Shown here: positions 33,744 through 43,116 of the stretch, piece after piece
Position numbering within the stretch: position 1 is the first letter of the stretch
How the letters are laid out: each line of letters starts with the position of its first letter
Source: Prochlorococcus sp. AG-347-L20
GTDB taxonomy: Bacteria > Cyanobacteriota > Cyanobacteriia > PCC-6307 > Cyanobiaceae
NCBI GenBank assembly: GCA_003281225.1
Contig: QCCP01000008.1
Coordinates: 16,949 to 80,948 of the forward strand
Length of the DNA stretch: 64,000 bases
Direction of reading: 5' to 3'
The notes under the pieces: generated by a model
What the model was told of the DNA's origin: nothing
The model's database searches: none
Seen by the model: the letters and a program-made list of their open reading frames with translations, nothing else
Position numbers and translations under genes: made by a program

Positions 33744-35163
33744 GATCCTTTAATTCTCCAATCAAATCATTCAATACCTTTTTTGCATCACCAAAGACCA
33801 TTGAGGTATTTGGCAGATCAAATAAATCATTTTTTATTCCGGAGTAACCTGCACTCATACCACGTTTAATTACAAATACCGTTCTTGCTTCCTGCACGTC
33901 AAGAACTGGCATGCCATATAAAGGAGAAGAGCTATCATTTTTAGCTTGAGGATTAACCACATCATTTGCTCCTAAAACTAAAACAACATCCGTTGCTGGA
34001 AAATCAGGATTTACAACGTCCATCTCTTTAAGTTGTTCGTAAGGAACATCTGCTTCTGCTAGAAGTACATTCATATGTCCAGGCATCCTCCCTGCTACAG
34101 GATGAATTGCGTAAACAACTTCAATACCATTTTGCTCTAGTTTTTTTGTCACTTCCCTTAAAGTATGTTGAGCTTGAGCTACTGCCAGACCATAACCAGG
34201 AACAATAATTACCTTGTTGGCCGCCTCTAAAGTCAATGCGCATTCTTCAACACTGCAAGAAGTTATATTTGTATATTCTCCTGAACCAGAAGAGGATGTA
34301 CTTTGTGCCGATAAAGATCCTCCAAAAAGAACTGAGACCAATGATCTATTCATACCCTTGCACATTACTTGAGTAAGTATTAGACCTGCCGCTCCAACCA
34401 TTGCGCCTGCTACTATCAAAAGCTGACTATCTACAACGAAACCTGCTGCTGCCGCTGCAATCCCTGAATAGCTATTTAATAAAGATATAACGACTGGCAT
34501 ATCAGCTCCACCAATTGGCAAAGTAACTCCAATACCTAATAAAGAAGAAACTATAACTAAAAGCCAAATAGAACTTGTATTGCCGTTTATCAAATCAAAA
34601 AAGGCTATCAAGGAAGCAACTGCAAAAACAATATTTACAAAATGTCTAACTTTGCTCTGAGTCCATCCTGGAGTTGACAACCAACCCTGTAACTTTGCCA
34701 TCGCCACAATTGAACCTGTAAAAGTTATGGCACCAACAAATATAGAAACAGATATTGAAACTTCGTTAATCAGTGACTTAAAAAAATCAAGATTTTCTAA
34801 ACTATTAGAAATAGGGAAAATAGCTACTCCTAGGGCCACCAAAAGTGATGACATTCCCCCACAACCATTGAACAATGCCACTGTTTCAGGCATGGAGGTC
34901 ATAGGTACTTTTTTTGCAAGAATTGCTCCGAATAAACTACCTATTATTGATCCAATTATTATCCAAATCCAAGACTGAATAGCAATTCCAGAAGTGCCTA
35001 AATAATAAGAAAGTAATCCTACTACTGATAGCGACATTGCAAATGCAGCTAATCTATTGGCATCCCTTGCTGATTTTACTTTTGACAATCCTTTTATTCC
35101 CAAAGCCAGTAAAAGTACTGCTAGAAGGTCAATAACGAATTTAATGATTACAGGTAGATTCAT
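33724..35163 (-). CDS. pntB: NAD(P) transhydrogenase subunit beta
   Basis: The proton-pumping transhydrogenase couples hydride transfer from NADH to NADP+ to proton flow. The first ~270 residues hold about nine membrane helices. The C-terminal domain III has the NADP-binding Gly-Tyr-Gly-Leu-Ala-Val-Ala-Gln-Ala-Gln-His (about residue 315) and Val-Leu-Gly-Ala-Asn-Asp-Val-Val-Asn-Pro (about 395). The 479-aa length is typical. It is third in the pntA1-pntA2-pntB operon. Confidence 0.96.
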   Translation of the reverse strand: MNLPVIIKFVIDLLAVLLLALGIKGLSKVKSARDANRLAAFAMSLSVVGLLSYYLGTSGIAIQSWIWIIIGSIIGSLFGAILAKKVPMTSMPETVALFNGCGGMSSLLVALGVAIFPISNSLENLDFFKSLINEVSISVSIFVGAITFTGSIVAMAKLQGWLSTPGWTQSKVRHFVNIVFAVASLIAFFDLINGNTSSIWLLVIVSSLLGIGVTLPIGGADMPVVISLLNSYSGIAAAAAGFVVDSQLLIVAGAMVGAAGLILTQVMCKGMNRSLVSVLFGGSLSAQSTSSSGSGEYTNITSCSVEECALTLEAANKVIIVPGYGLAVAQAQHTLREVTKKLEQNGIEVVYAIHPVAGRMPGHMNVLLAEADVPYEQLKEMDVVNPDFPATDVVLVLGANDVVNPQAKNDSSSPLYGMPVLDVQEARTVFVIKRGMSAGYSGIKNDLFDLPNTSMVFGDAKKVLNDLIGELKDLGVGEK

Positions 35164-35171
35164 TTTAAAAA

Positions 35172-35465
35172 TTACTTCTTATTTGATGGTTTACGACTAA
35201 ACATCGCGAGCATTCGATCAGTTACAAAGAAACCGCCTACAACGTTGAAAAGAGCAAATCCAAGAGAAACTGAACCAATGATTAAAAGTGGTACGTTACC
35301 TTCTGCTTTTACAATTAAAGTCAAGGCTGCAAGCATTGTTATTCCCGAAATTGCATTTGCTCCACTCATTAGAGGTGTGTGAAGAGTAGGAGGAACTTTT
35401 CCAATTAACTCGAGGCCTAATAAACTACCTAGTAAAAGAACCCAAAGAAGACTTATAAAAGACAT
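35172..35465 (-). CDS. pntA2: NAD(P) transhydrogenase subunit alpha part 2 (membrane)
   Basis: A 97-aa piece corresponding to the C-terminal membrane part of E. coli PntA, with three to four helices. The Leu-Met-Ser-Gly-Ala-Asn-Ala-Ile-Ser-Gly-Ile segment (about residues 32-42) is the family motif. The split of PntA into two genes is the usual cyanobacterial arrangement. It lies 12 bases after pntA1 and 8 before pntB. Confidence 0.94.
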   Translation of the reverse strand: MSFISLLWVLLLGSLLGLELIGKVPPTLHTPLMSGANAISGITMLAALTLIVKAEGNVPLLIIGSVSLGFALFNVVGGFFVTDRMLAMFSRKPSNKK

Positions 35466-35477
35466 AATTTTAAAACC

Positions 35478-36608
35478 TCAATTTTCAAAAACTTTATTTT
35501 GAAGAACAACTCCTTCATCGCTTAATAAACATCCAGAAATGAGTTCATCCTCTTTATCTAATTTAATTAGACCATCTTTTATAAATGGTGTAATCAAAGA
35601 TGTTAAGTTTTTAGCATAAAGTGAACTTGCATCATAAGGAACTGAAGAGGGTAATTCCCCCGCTCCTATTAGTTTTACCCCATCTTTGATAATAGTTTCA
35701 TTTGATTTTGTTCCTTCGCAGTTCCCTCCCTGAGAAACTGCTAAATCAATAACTACTGCTCCAGGCCTCATTTTTTTAATCATGGGTGAGTCTATTAAAA
35801 CAGGGGCCTTTTTACCTAGAACTTGCGCAGTACATATAGCAACATCAGCTTCAGATAAATATTTAGTTAAAGTTGCCTTCTGTTTTGAGAGGAATTCAGG
35901 TGTTACAGCTTTTGCATAACCTCCTGCCTCTCCTGGCTTTTCCTCAATTTCAGGAAGTTCTATAAATCTTGCTCCGAGGGACTCTACTTGTTCTTTAACA
36001 GCAGGTCTAATATCAGATACAAATACTATTGCTCCAAGTCTTTTTGCTGTCGCAACTGCCTGTAATCCTGCAACGCCTCCACCAAGAACCACTACTTTGG
36101 CAGGTTGGACTGTCCCAGCTGCAGTCATAAGCATTGGGAAATATCTATCTAACTCACTTGCAGCCAAAAGAACTGCTTTGTATCCAGCAATATTGGCCTG
36201 TGAAGAAAGAACATCAGAAGATTGAGCTCTACTAATTCTCGGAAGCAACTCTAGTGATAAAGCTGAAATCTTATTACTATTTATAATCCTTAGAAGCTCC
36301 TTATTACCATATGGGTTAAGAAGACCGAGAAGAACAGCGCCTTTCTTTAACTTAGTTAAATTATCCTCTGATGGAGTTTGAACACAAAATATTAAGTCAG
36401 CTTCACCCCAAATTTTTTGATCTAAGTTGTTTATTATTGTTCCGCCCGATTCTTCATATGATAAGTCACTAAATCCTGATAATTTCCCTGCTGAACTTTC
36501 AATATAAACATCACATCCAAGGCTTTTTAATTTCTTTACCGCTTCTGGTGTAGCTGAAACTCTCCTTTCACCAGAGCTTGTTTCGGAAGGAATAAGTATC
36601 TTTGTCAA
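35478..36608 (-). CDS. pntA1: NAD(P) transhydrogenase subunit alpha part 1 (NAD-binding)
   Basis: Domain I of transhydrogenase, with alanine-dehydrogenase-like folds. The opening Ile-Pro-Ser-Glu-Thr-Ser-Ser-Gly-Glu-Arg-Arg-Val is the substrate-side signature. The Rossmann motif Gly-Gly-Gly-Val-Ala-Gly-Leu-Gln-Ala (about residue 175) binds NAD(H), and a mobile-loop Tyr-Ala-Lys segment follows at about 230. At 376 aa it is full length. It is first gene of the operon, with about 125 bases upstream before the divergent gene at 36736. Confidence 0.95.
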   Translation of the reverse strand: MTKILIPSETSSGERRVSATPEAVKKLKSLGCDVYIESSAGKLSGFSDLSYEESGGTIINNLDQKIWGEADLIFCVQTPSEDNLTKLKKGAVLLGLLNPYGNKELLRIINSNKISALSLELLPRISRAQSSDVLSSQANIAGYKAVLLAASELDRYFPMLMTAAGTVQPAKVVVLGGGVAGLQAVATAKRLGAIVFVSDIRPAVKEQVESLGARFIELPEIEEKPGEAGGYAKAVTPEFLSKQKATLTKYLSEADVAICTAQVLGKKAPVLIDSPMIKKMRPGAVVIDLAVSQGGNCEGTKSNETIIKDGVKLIGAGELPSSVPYDASSLYAKNLTSLITPFIKDGLIKLDKEDELISGCLLSDEGVVLQNKVFEN

Positions 36609-36735
36609 TTTATTTATTTTTTTAACATACTAAATATAAATTGAAGAAAGTCAAAAGTCTTGGATTTTTGTTAAAAATATATTTTCTTTTTTATAAAAAA
36701 TAGCTATCTAGAATATATAAGTACTAAATAATCCA

Positions 36736-37314
36736 ATGAGTATAAAAGCAATCGAATGTCCTGATGGAGTGTGCCACAGTCATCATGGTGGTCATGCTGT
36801 TCCAAGGCAAGCTATGCAGAAAAATCTAGAAAAGCATGGTAAAGACTGGTGCGAGAAATTAGCAGAGAGAATTTATGAAATGTCAGTTGATACTTATTCA
36901 CAGACAGTCATGCCCAGTCTCCACTCGGCAGGTTGGCAAAGAAGACATTTAGATTGGGAATTTAAGCTGGCAGAAAATGATTCTGAACCTGATGAAGCTC
37001 TTGTTGAAGGAATTATTAATGCCACAGAAAGCTTTCTAAGGAGTAGTGAGGTTCATCGATTATTTATTCAAGAATTAGTTCAGGGCACATTCGAGGAAGC
37101 AAATGATAAAAAAATAATTTCTAAAGCAATAAAATCTATCATTGAAGAAGAAATTGTTAGTTCACTAAGAGAAAAGAAAGAGACTCTTTTAAAGAAAATA
37201 TCCGCAAAATTAATATCAGAAGAAAAAGTTAGCGAGGAACTTGCAATAAATTCAGCTAAAGAAGGTTTTGAGGAAGTTGAAAGGCTACTTGCAAATCACA
37301 GCGAGGCAGTCTAA
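36736..37314 (+). CDS. conserved helical protein with a His/Cys-rich N-terminus, 192 aa
   Basis: Not recognised by name. Residues 8-22 contain Cys-Pro-Asp-Gly-Val-Cys followed by His-Ser-His-His-Gly-Gly-His, a plausible metal-binding cluster. A conserved-looking Cys-Glu-Lys-Leu-Ala-Glu-Arg-Ile-Tyr and Gly-Trp-Gln-Arg-Arg-His-Leu-Asp-Trp-Glu-Phe block follows (about 38-77). The last 100 residues are charged helix. No membrane segment. It is divergent from pntA1. Confidence 0.7.
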   Translation: MSIKAIECPDGVCHSHHGGHAVPRQAMQKNLEKHGKDWCEKLAERIYEMSVDTYSQTVMPSLHSAGWQRRHLDWEFKLAENDSEPDEALVEGIINATESFLRSSEVHRLFIQELVQGTFEEANDKKIISKAIKSIIEEEIVSSLREKKETLLKKISAKLISEEKVSEELAINSAKEGFEEVERLLANHSEAV

Positions 37315-37435
37315 CTCTATTTCTTTATATTTTCTTTATAATTCCCCCCAAAATGGGCTCAAATATAAATTAAAGATTAAATTATTGTTTGGAAATACAA
37401 AGTTGTAACTTATTAGACAATACATAGGTTATCTG

Positions 37436-37693
37436 ATGTGTTTATCTATATACAACTTAAATCTTTCAATGGACGATTTCGTTAGAAAAAGGATCGACAT
37501 AGCGACCTGTTGGGCAACCAATAGAATTTCTGCAATGGATACTTTAGAAAGGTATGAAGACAGTTATGCAATCGCAGAAGAATTTAGAGAGTGGATATTA
37601 CATATTGGAGAAAATAACGAAAATTTAAAAGATTCTGTTTTAAACTTCCCAAATGAATTAAAAAAGTTATTAGACCAAAAAGTCAACGATTGA
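37436..37693 (+). CDS. small conserved helical protein, 85 aa
   Basis: A soluble helical protein with an acidic body (Leu-Glu-Arg-Tyr-Glu-Asp-Ser-Tyr-Ala) and two Cys residues. The start could be the ATG at 37436 or the in-frame ATG at 37469 (Met-Asp-Asp-Phe-Val-Arg-Lys), which looks more like a natural soluble N-terminus. The family was not recognised. Confidence 0.55.
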   Translation: MCLSIYNLNLSMDDFVRKRIDIATCWATNRISAMDTLERYEDSYAIAEEFREWILHIGENNENLKDSVLNFPNELKKLLDQKVND

Positions 37694-37772
37694 GTAATAA
37701 ATCTATCGAGTGAAATCCGCCCTACATTATTTGGGGTAGTTTACTATCATTAATAGTGAAATTAGCAAATAA

Positions 37773-39149
37773 ATGGAAAATAAAGAGAAGATCTCAAACA
37801 TAGAAAATGTTGTAATTATAGGTTCGGGACCTGCTGGTTTCACTGCTGCAATATATGCCGCACGAGCAAATCTTCAACCATTACTTGTAACAGGATTTAA
37901 TTCTGGTGGAATTCCAGGTGGGCAATTAATGACTACAACATTTGTTGAAAATTATCCAGGTTTCCCAGATGGAGTACTGGGGCCTGAATTGATGGATCTA
38001 ATGAAGGCTCAAGCAGAAAGATGGGGCACTAATTTATACGAAAGTGATGTGGTCTCAATTAATACCGATTCACATCCCTTTGAATTAAAAACTTTAGAAG
38101 GAACTATAAAATCAAACTCAATTATTATTGCAACTGGAGCAAGTGCAAATAGATTAGGCGTAATTAATGAAGATAAATTCTGGAGTAAAGGAATAAGTGC
38201 TTGTGCAATATGTGATGGAGCCACCCCACAATTTAGAGATGAAGAATTAGCTGTTATTGGAGGGGGCGACTCTGCATGTGAAGAAGCAGCATATCTCACA
38301 AAGTATGGAAGCAAAGTGCATTTGATTGTTCGATCAGAAAAATTAAGGGCTAGCGCAGCAATGGTTGACAGAGTAAAAGCTAATCCAAAGATAGAAATTC
38401 ATTGGAATACAAAAGTTGATAAAGCGGATGGTACTGAATGGCTTGAGAGAATAGAAACTATTCACTCTCAAGAAGGTAAAGGGGAAATCAATATAAAAGG
38501 TCTTTTTTACGCGATAGGGCACACACCTAATACGAAATTCTTGGGCAACAAAATTGATTTAGATAATAAAGGCTACATTGCTTGCAAATCAGGAAGGCCG
38601 GAAACATCAATTGAAGGCATCTTCGCTGCAGGTGATGTTGTTGATTCTGAGTGGAGACAAGGAGTTACCGCTGCAGGAACTGGATGCATGGCAGCATTAG
38701 CTACTGAAAGATGGCTAGCTGAGAAAAACTTAGCAAAAACTATAGTCAGAGAAACACCAGAACCAGAAAAAAAGCTTAATTCATCAGATTTTAATGAAGA
38801 AGAAGTTAATGAAGATACTTTCGATTCAAATTCTGAATGGCAAAAAGGCAGTTATGCATTAAGGAAACTTTATCACGAGAGTAAAAAACCTATCTTAGTA
38901 ATTTTTAGTTCCCCTAGCTGCGGTCCATGTCATGTTTTGAAACCTCAGTTAAAAAGGGTAATTAAAGAACTTGATGGTGCAGTTCTTGGCGTTGAAATAG
39001 ATATTGATAAAGATCAAGATATTGCGAAACAAGCTGGTATTAATGGCACACCAACAGTTCAACTTTTTAAAGAAAAATTATTAAAAAAACAATGGCAAGG
39101 TGTTAAACAAAGAAGTGAGTTTAAAGAAGCGATAAAAAATATTATCTAA
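37773..39149 (+). CDS. trxB: NADPH-thioredoxin reductase with fused thioredoxin domain (NTRC)
   Basis: A bifunctional 458-aa protein. The FAD site is Gly-Ser-Gly-Pro-Ala-Gly (about residues 17-22). The reductase redox centre is Cys-Ala-Ile-Cys (about 147-150), and the NADPH site is Gly-Gly-Gly-Asp-Ser-Ala (about 167-172). A linker rich in Glu leads to a C-terminal thioredoxin with Cys-Gly-Pro-Cys (about 387-390). NTRC uses NADPH to reduce 2-Cys peroxiredoxins and helps redox-tune metabolism in the dark. It is an uninterrupted fusion. Confidence 0.95.
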   Translation: MENKEKISNIENVVIIGSGPAGFTAAIYAARANLQPLLVTGFNSGGIPGGQLMTTTFVENYPGFPDGVLGPELMDLMKAQAERWGTNLYESDVVSINTDSHPFELKTLEGTIKSNSIIIATGASANRLGVINEDKFWSKGISACAICDGATPQFRDEELAVIGGGDSACEEAAYLTKYGSKVHLIVRSEKLRASAAMVDRVKANPKIEIHWNTKVDKADGTEWLERIETIHSQEGKGEINIKGLFYAIGHTPNTKFLGNKIDLDNKGYIACKSGRPETSIEGIFAAGDVVDSEWRQGVTAAGTGCMAALATERWLAEKNLAKTIVRETPEPEKKLNSSDFNEEEVNEDTFDSNSEWQKGSYALRKLYHESKKPILVIFSSPSCGPCHVLKPQLKRVIKELDGAVLGVEIDIDKDQDIAKQAGINGTPTVQLFKEKLLKKQWQGVKQRSEFKEAIKNII

Positions 39150-39158
39150 AGTAACTTT

Positions 39159-39425
39159 TTATTTATTATTTCTCTTGGGATTATTTTTATTAGTAGTAGG
39201 TCTAGCACCGCCTGCATTCCTCTCTCTATAAGTTATCCTCCCTCTAGAAAGATCATAAGGACTTATCTCAACTAACACTTTGTCCCCAGCTAATAATTTA
39301 ATTCTAAATTTAGTCAATTTACCTGCAGCTCTACATAAACATTGATGTCCTTCAGGTTGTTCTAAGGTAACCAAATAAAATCCATTTCCCTGCTCTTTTT
39401 CTATTACACCTGAAGTTTCAATCAT
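39159..39425 (-). CDS. infA: translation initiation factor IF-1
   Basis: An S1-type OB-fold protein that binds the ribosomal A site during initiation. The core is recognisable: Gly-Val-Ile-Glu-Lys, Lys-Leu-Leu-Ala-Gly-Asp-Lys-Val-Leu-Val-Glu-Ile-Ser-Pro-Tyr-Asp-Leu-Ser-Arg-Gly-Arg-Ile-Thr-Tyr-Arg. Compared with the ~72-aa E. coli protein it is 88 aa, with a Lys/Asn/Arg tail and a variant internal strand (Gly-His-Gln-Cys-Leu-Cys-Arg-Ala-Ala). A second IF-1 may exist elsewhere; here it stands away from ribosomal protein genes. Confidence 0.85.
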   Translation of the reverse strand: MIETSGVIEKEQGNGFYLVTLEQPEGHQCLCRAAGKLTKFRIKLLAGDKVLVEISPYDLSRGRITYRERNAGGARPTTNKNNPKRNNK

Positions 39426-39517
39426 TAATTAATATTCTACTAATTACATATTATCAGAAAAAGATTGGCCAAAATTGATTCAAAAAAAATTACATACGTA
39501 AAAATATGCAATTAAAT

Positions 39518-39730
39518 TCAAATTGAAAATTTAATTTCATTAATTATTTGAAGTTGTCCATAGTAAAAATTTGCTTTCGCAATTTTTTCAGAATCTTCTA
39601 ATTGATCAAAAAAAACAAACCCAAGGCTTTCCCATAATGAAGATCCGCAAACATTATTCAATTCATTTTTTGCTTCTTTTGCAAAATTATCTAGTTTTCG
39701 TTCAAGGTTTTTAGACTTAGAAACAGACAT
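39518..39730 (-). CDS. small helical protein, 70 aa
   Basis: A charged helical N-terminal half with Lys and Glu, then an aromatic stretch containing Trp-Glu-Ser-Leu-Gly-Phe-Val-Phe-Phe-Asp, and a single Cys near residue 29. No membrane segment or named motif. It is downstream of ycf39 on the same strand (56-base gap) and may share its transcript. Confidence 0.5.
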   Translation of the reverse strand: MSVSKSKNLERKLDNFAKEAKNELNNVCGSSLWESLGFVFFDQLEDSEKIAKANFYYGQLQIINEIKFSI

Positions 39731-39786
39731 AGGTCAATAATATTTATAATAGTACAAATATACTATCTGATTCTAAAATTGCAATA

Positions 39787-40749
39787 TTAAAAAGGTAATC
39801 TCTTTTTTTCTTCAATATTAAGATCTGCTTCCATTTCCCTTAATCTTTTAAGTATTTGTTGATAGTACTCCTTTATATAACTCTCTAGTGAGGTCATATC
39901 CTCTTTTTTAAGTTCCAATATTTCATAAGTTTTGCTCATGTCAGCATCTAATGATTCACCACTACTAGTTACTTCAGCAAAAGCCAATCGCTCAGCAACA
40001 TTAAGAGAATCTTGGAAAAAGGAAACTACTTTTTGAGTGACACTAATAAGGAAGGGGGAAACCCTAAAAATTTTCGCCTTTTTTTCACTAAATTTTTCAC
40101 ATAAAGATATAACTTCATTTGAATCCCATGCTTTGGGGCCTACTAATGGCAATGATGTTCTGTGAGTTTTGGGATTATTTACTGCAGATACAACAACTTT
40201 CGCCATATCTTGAGTATTCATATAAGCAATTTTAGTTGGAGTCCCACTCATCCACACTGCTTGACTATCCAAGATTGGTATTGCGAATTGACCAATAACT
40301 CCTTGCATAAAAGCTGCACATTTGAAGATTGTATAGTCTAAACCAGATTTTTCAAGAAGTTTTTCAGTACAAAATTTAATGTCCATTAAAGGAACATTTC
40401 TAAACTTTTCTGTTAAGAGGATAGAAAGGAATATTACCCTTTTTACGTTTAAAGATTCGCAAGCATTGAACAAGTTAAGTTTTCCATCCCAATCAATTTC
40501 ATAAATACTTTTAGGATCATCTGGCCTACTAGTCGCTGCATCAATAACTACTTCAATATCTTGCAATGCATATTCGATATCAGAAGAATTTAATAAATTA
40601 CCTTTTGTTAGCTCACAACCCCATTCTTGTAGAAAGGAAGCTTTTCTTGGATTTCTTACAAAGCATCTTACTTCATGTCCCTCTTCTATAGCTTGCTTTG
40701 CTATTTGTCTACCAAGTGTCCCTGTTGCTCCCACTAAAAGAATCTTCAT
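39787..40749 (-). CDS. ycf39: Ycf39/Hcf244-type photosystem II assembly factor
   Basis: An atypical short-chain dehydrogenase. The Rossmann motif Gly-Ala-Thr-Gly-Thr-Leu-Gly is at residues 7-13 and Cys-Phe-Val-Arg-Asn-Pro-Arg-Lys-Ala follows. In cyanobacteria Ycf39 works with Hlips to deliver chlorophyll to newly made D1. The 320-aa length fits. It lies 57 bases downstream of petM on the same strand. Confidence 0.88.
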   Translation of the reverse strand: MKILLVGATGTLGRQIAKQAIEEGHEVRCFVRNPRKASFLQEWGCELTKGNLLNSSDIEYALQDIEVVIDAATSRPDDPKSIYEIDWDGKLNLFNACESLNVKRVIFLSILLTEKFRNVPLMDIKFCTEKLLEKSGLDYTIFKCAAFMQGVIGQFAIPILDSQAVWMSGTPTKIAYMNTQDMAKVVVSAVNNPKTHRTSLPLVGPKAWDSNEVISLCEKFSEKKAKIFRVSPFLISVTQKVVSFFQDSLNVAERLAFAEVTSSGESLDADMSKTYEILELKKEDMTSLESYIKEYYQQILKRLREMEADLNIEEKKRLPF

Positions 40750-40806
40750 ACTTAAGATTTACTTAACTTTAAGACCATAACTCAAATTGTGATGTATCCG
40801 TGAGAA

Positions 40807-40905
40807 TCAGTCTCCCTGAAACTTTAATAACAAAGCACCACCAACTAATCCTATTGGTATGAGTATCCAAAAAACTGCTGCAATACTAAAAATTTCTTTA
40901 GCCAT
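40807..40905 (-). CDS. petM: cytochrome b6f complex subunit VII
   Basis: A 32-aa single-helix subunit of the cytochrome b6f complex. The sequence [12 protein letters not shown] and the end Leu-Leu-Leu-Lys-Phe-Gln-Gly-Asp are nearly diagnostic of PetM. It starts at ATG 40905 and stops with TGA at 40807-40809. It precedes ycf39 on the same strand and is divergent from the hydrolase at 40998. Confidence 0.93.
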
Positions 40906-40997
40906 AGTAAAATTGAATCATTACTATAATTTACATTCAAAATACATTTATTTGTTAAAAATGTAGATAATTCAAATATCTTGAAAATTTTTAATAT

Positions 40998-41939
40998 ATG
41001 AATAATAATTTTAAAAAAAATATAAACATTCCTAATTACTGGAATTGGAATGGTTTTAAAATTTGTTGGAGTGTTACAGGCGAAGAAAATGAGATTCCAA
41101 TTATCTTTCTTCATGGATTTGGAGCAAGTCGAAAACATTGGAGAAACAATTTAGAGTATTTTGCGAAAAAGAATTTTGCCTCTTATTCTTTGGATTTAAT
41201 AGGATTTGGGGATTCAGATCAACCTGGGATTAGACAAATTGGAAAATTAAATAATGAGATTTGGTGTGATCAAGTGAAAGACTTTATTGCACAGGTAATA
41301 AGACCAAAGAATTCTGGGAAAGTAATTCTTATTGGCAATTCCCTTGGATCACTAGTTGCTTTAACATGTGCTGTTTCATTAGAGGATCAGATTGCATCTG
41401 TTATTGCATCCCCTTTGCCAGATCAAATTCAAGAAAATAAAAAGTCCATAACTAAAAATCCATCATTTAAGAAATTTCAAGATAGATTCATAACAATATT
41501 TTTTTTGTTTTTCCCTTTGGAGATTATTTTATTTTTAATAACTAAATTAGGGGTTATTAAACTGGGACTAAATTCTGCCTATTTCAAAAAAGATAATATT
41601 GATCGCGAACTAATAGATTTGGTAACAAAACCAGTTTTAAGGAGAACTTCAGCTAGATCATTAAGAGCAATGTGTATTGGAATGTCTTCTAGAGATGAAA
41701 AATTGAAAACTTCTCACCTTTTGAGAAAACTTAGCGCCTCAAAAAAAGTTCCTTTTTTATTGATTTGGGGCGAAAAAGATAATTTCATACCTTTGTTTGT
41801 TGGTAAAAAGATTGCAAATTTCCATAGATGGGTAAAATTAAAAATAGTATCCAATTCAGGGCATTGTATCCATGATGAAGACCCTTTAGTATTCAATAGA
41901 ATTTCTTATGAATGGATTAGAGATTTAAAAACCTTTTAA
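40998..41939 (+). CDS. alpha/beta hydrolase, 313 aa
   Basis: A classic alpha/beta hydrolase. The oxyanion His-Gly-Phe-Gly-Ala-Ser is at about residues 34-39. The nucleophile elbow Gly-Asn-Ser-Leu-Gly-Ser is near 116, the acid is in Trp-Gly-Glu-Lys-Asp-Asn-Phe-Ile-Pro (about 258), and the His is in Asn-Ser-Gly-His-Cys-Ile-His-Asp-Glu (about 288). An inserted hydrophobic lid (about 160-185) suggests a lipophilic or pigment-related substrate. It ends 3 bases before ilvH. Confidence 0.82.
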   Translation: MNNNFKKNINIPNYWNWNGFKICWSVTGEENEIPIIFLHGFGASRKHWRNNLEYFAKKNFASYSLDLIGFGDSDQPGIRQIGKLNNEIWCDQVKDFIAQVIRPKNSGKVILIGNSLGSLVALTCAVSLEDQIASVIASPLPDQIQENKKSITKNPSFKKFQDRFITIFFLFFPLEIILFLITKLGVIKLGLNSAYFKKDNIDRELIDLVTKPVLRRTSARSLRAMCIGMSSRDEKLKTSHLLRKLSASKKVPFLLIWGEKDNFIPLFVGKKIANFHRWVKLKIVSNSGHCIHDEDPLVFNRISYEWIRDLKTF

Positions 41940-41942
41940 AAT

Positions 41943-42467
41943 ATGAAACATACATTATCAGTTCTTGTAGAAGATGAATCTGGAGCCTTGAGTAGAATCT
42001 CAGGTCTCTTCGCTAGAAGGGGATTCAACATAGATAGCCTTGCAGTAGGACCTGCAGAATCTAAAGGAATTTCAAGGTTAACAATGGTAGTAGAGGGTGA
42101 TGATGAAACTCTTCAACAAATGACTAAGCAACTTAATAAGTTATTTAATGTTCTAGGAGTTGTAGATTTTACTAATCTCGCAGCTGTTGAAAGGGAATTG
42201 ATGTTACTAAAAGTTTCATCGAAAGAAGATACTAGGAGTAATATCCTTGATATAGTGCAGATTTTCCGTGCAAAAGTTGTTGATGTATCAGATATGGCCT
42301 TAACTCTCGAAGTAGTTGGAGATCCTGGGAAGTTAGTTGCTCTAGAGAAATTACTCGAGCCATACGGCATCCTTGAAATAGCGAGAACTGGTAAGGTAGC
42401 TCTTAAACGCTCTTCAGGAGTTAATACAGAAATGTTGAAAATAAATAAATATTCTCTAGAAATTTAA
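41943..42467 (+). CDS. ilvH: acetolactate synthase small subunit
   Basis: The regulatory subunit of acetohydroxyacid synthase, giving valine feedback control in branched-chain amino acid synthesis. The N-terminal ACT domain begins with [15 protein letters not shown] and [10 protein letters not shown]. A second ACT-like half ends in Ile-Ala-Arg-Thr-Gly-Lys-Val-Ala-Leu. At 174 aa it is full length. The stop overlaps the convergent cyclophilin gene by 4 bases. Confidence 0.96.
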   Translation: MKHTLSVLVEDESGALSRISGLFARRGFNIDSLAVGPAESKGISRLTMVVEGDDETLQQMTKQLNKLFNVLGVVDFTNLAAVERELMLLKVSSKEDTRSNILDIVQIFRAKVVDVSDMALTLEVVGDPGKLVALEKLLEPYGILEIARTGKVALKRSSGVNTEMLKINKYSLEI

Positions 42468-43075
42468 TTAGATATCTGGACTGCCTTGATGTAGTCTTCT
42501 TTATTGATTTTTTCGAGTACGTCTAATCCTTTAATAATCTTTCCAAAAATCGAATATCTTCCATCTAGTTCTGGGATCTTAGTAGTTACAAAAAAAAATT
42601 CAGTAGATGAAGACTTATTCTTACCGCTTTTAACCATAGCGATTGATCCACTATCAAAAGTATTTACTAAATTTACTGTTTCACTAGGATTTTTTATTTG
42701 ATAGTTATATCTTGGTTTTATTTCTTCTTTAAATTTTATTTCTAAAGGTATTGTTGGACTTGTCTTATTCATGTTTTGTTTTCGTTCTATATAAGATTTA
42801 CTTTCTGGATTAATGCCTCCATGTATAAACCTTATTTGGGGATAATTTATTATTTTATAAAATTTTTTATTTTCATAAATATTATTGTCTATGTTTTCCA
42901 GAAAATTTGATACTGTTACTGGATTATCTTTACCAAATAATTTTACCTCAAAATCACCTTTTGAAGTTTTAAAATTAACTACTTTATTACTCTGAATACA
43001 ACTAAATTTAAGTTTTTGGCAGTAATAATTTGGATCAATCTTACTTTTATAACTACAAGCTTGAACCAAAAACAA
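42464..43075 (-). CDS. cyclophilin-type peptidyl-prolyl isomerase lipoprotein
   Basis: A secreted cyclophilin that would assist protein folding outside the cytoplasm. The domain (about residues 30-200) shows [13 protein letters not shown] near its start, Ser-Ile-Ala-Met-Val-Lys-Ser and a Phe-Phe-Phe-Val-Thr strand, and [12 protein letters not shown] near the end. The first standard codon is TTG at 43075, but the lipobox Cys is then only residue 7 and the signal is cut short. The frame is open upstream to 43120 and encodes the missing Lys-rich and hydrophobic part, with ATA at 43118-43120 as a possible start overlapping the ycf4 stop. Confidence 0.8.
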   Translation of the reverse strand: MFLVQACSYKSKIDPNYYCQKLKFSCIQSNKVVNFKTSKGDFEVKLFGKDNPVTVSNFLENIDNNIYENKKFYKIINYPQIRFIHGGINPESKSYIERKQNMNKTSPTIPLEIKFKEEIKPRYNYQIKNPSETVNLVNTFDSGSIAMVKSGKNKSSSTEFFFVTTKIPELDGRYSIFGKIIKGLDVLEKINKEDYIKAVQISN

Positions 43076-43116
43076 AACCTGTATAAAAGATAATGTTTTT
43101 AAAAAATATTTTTTTT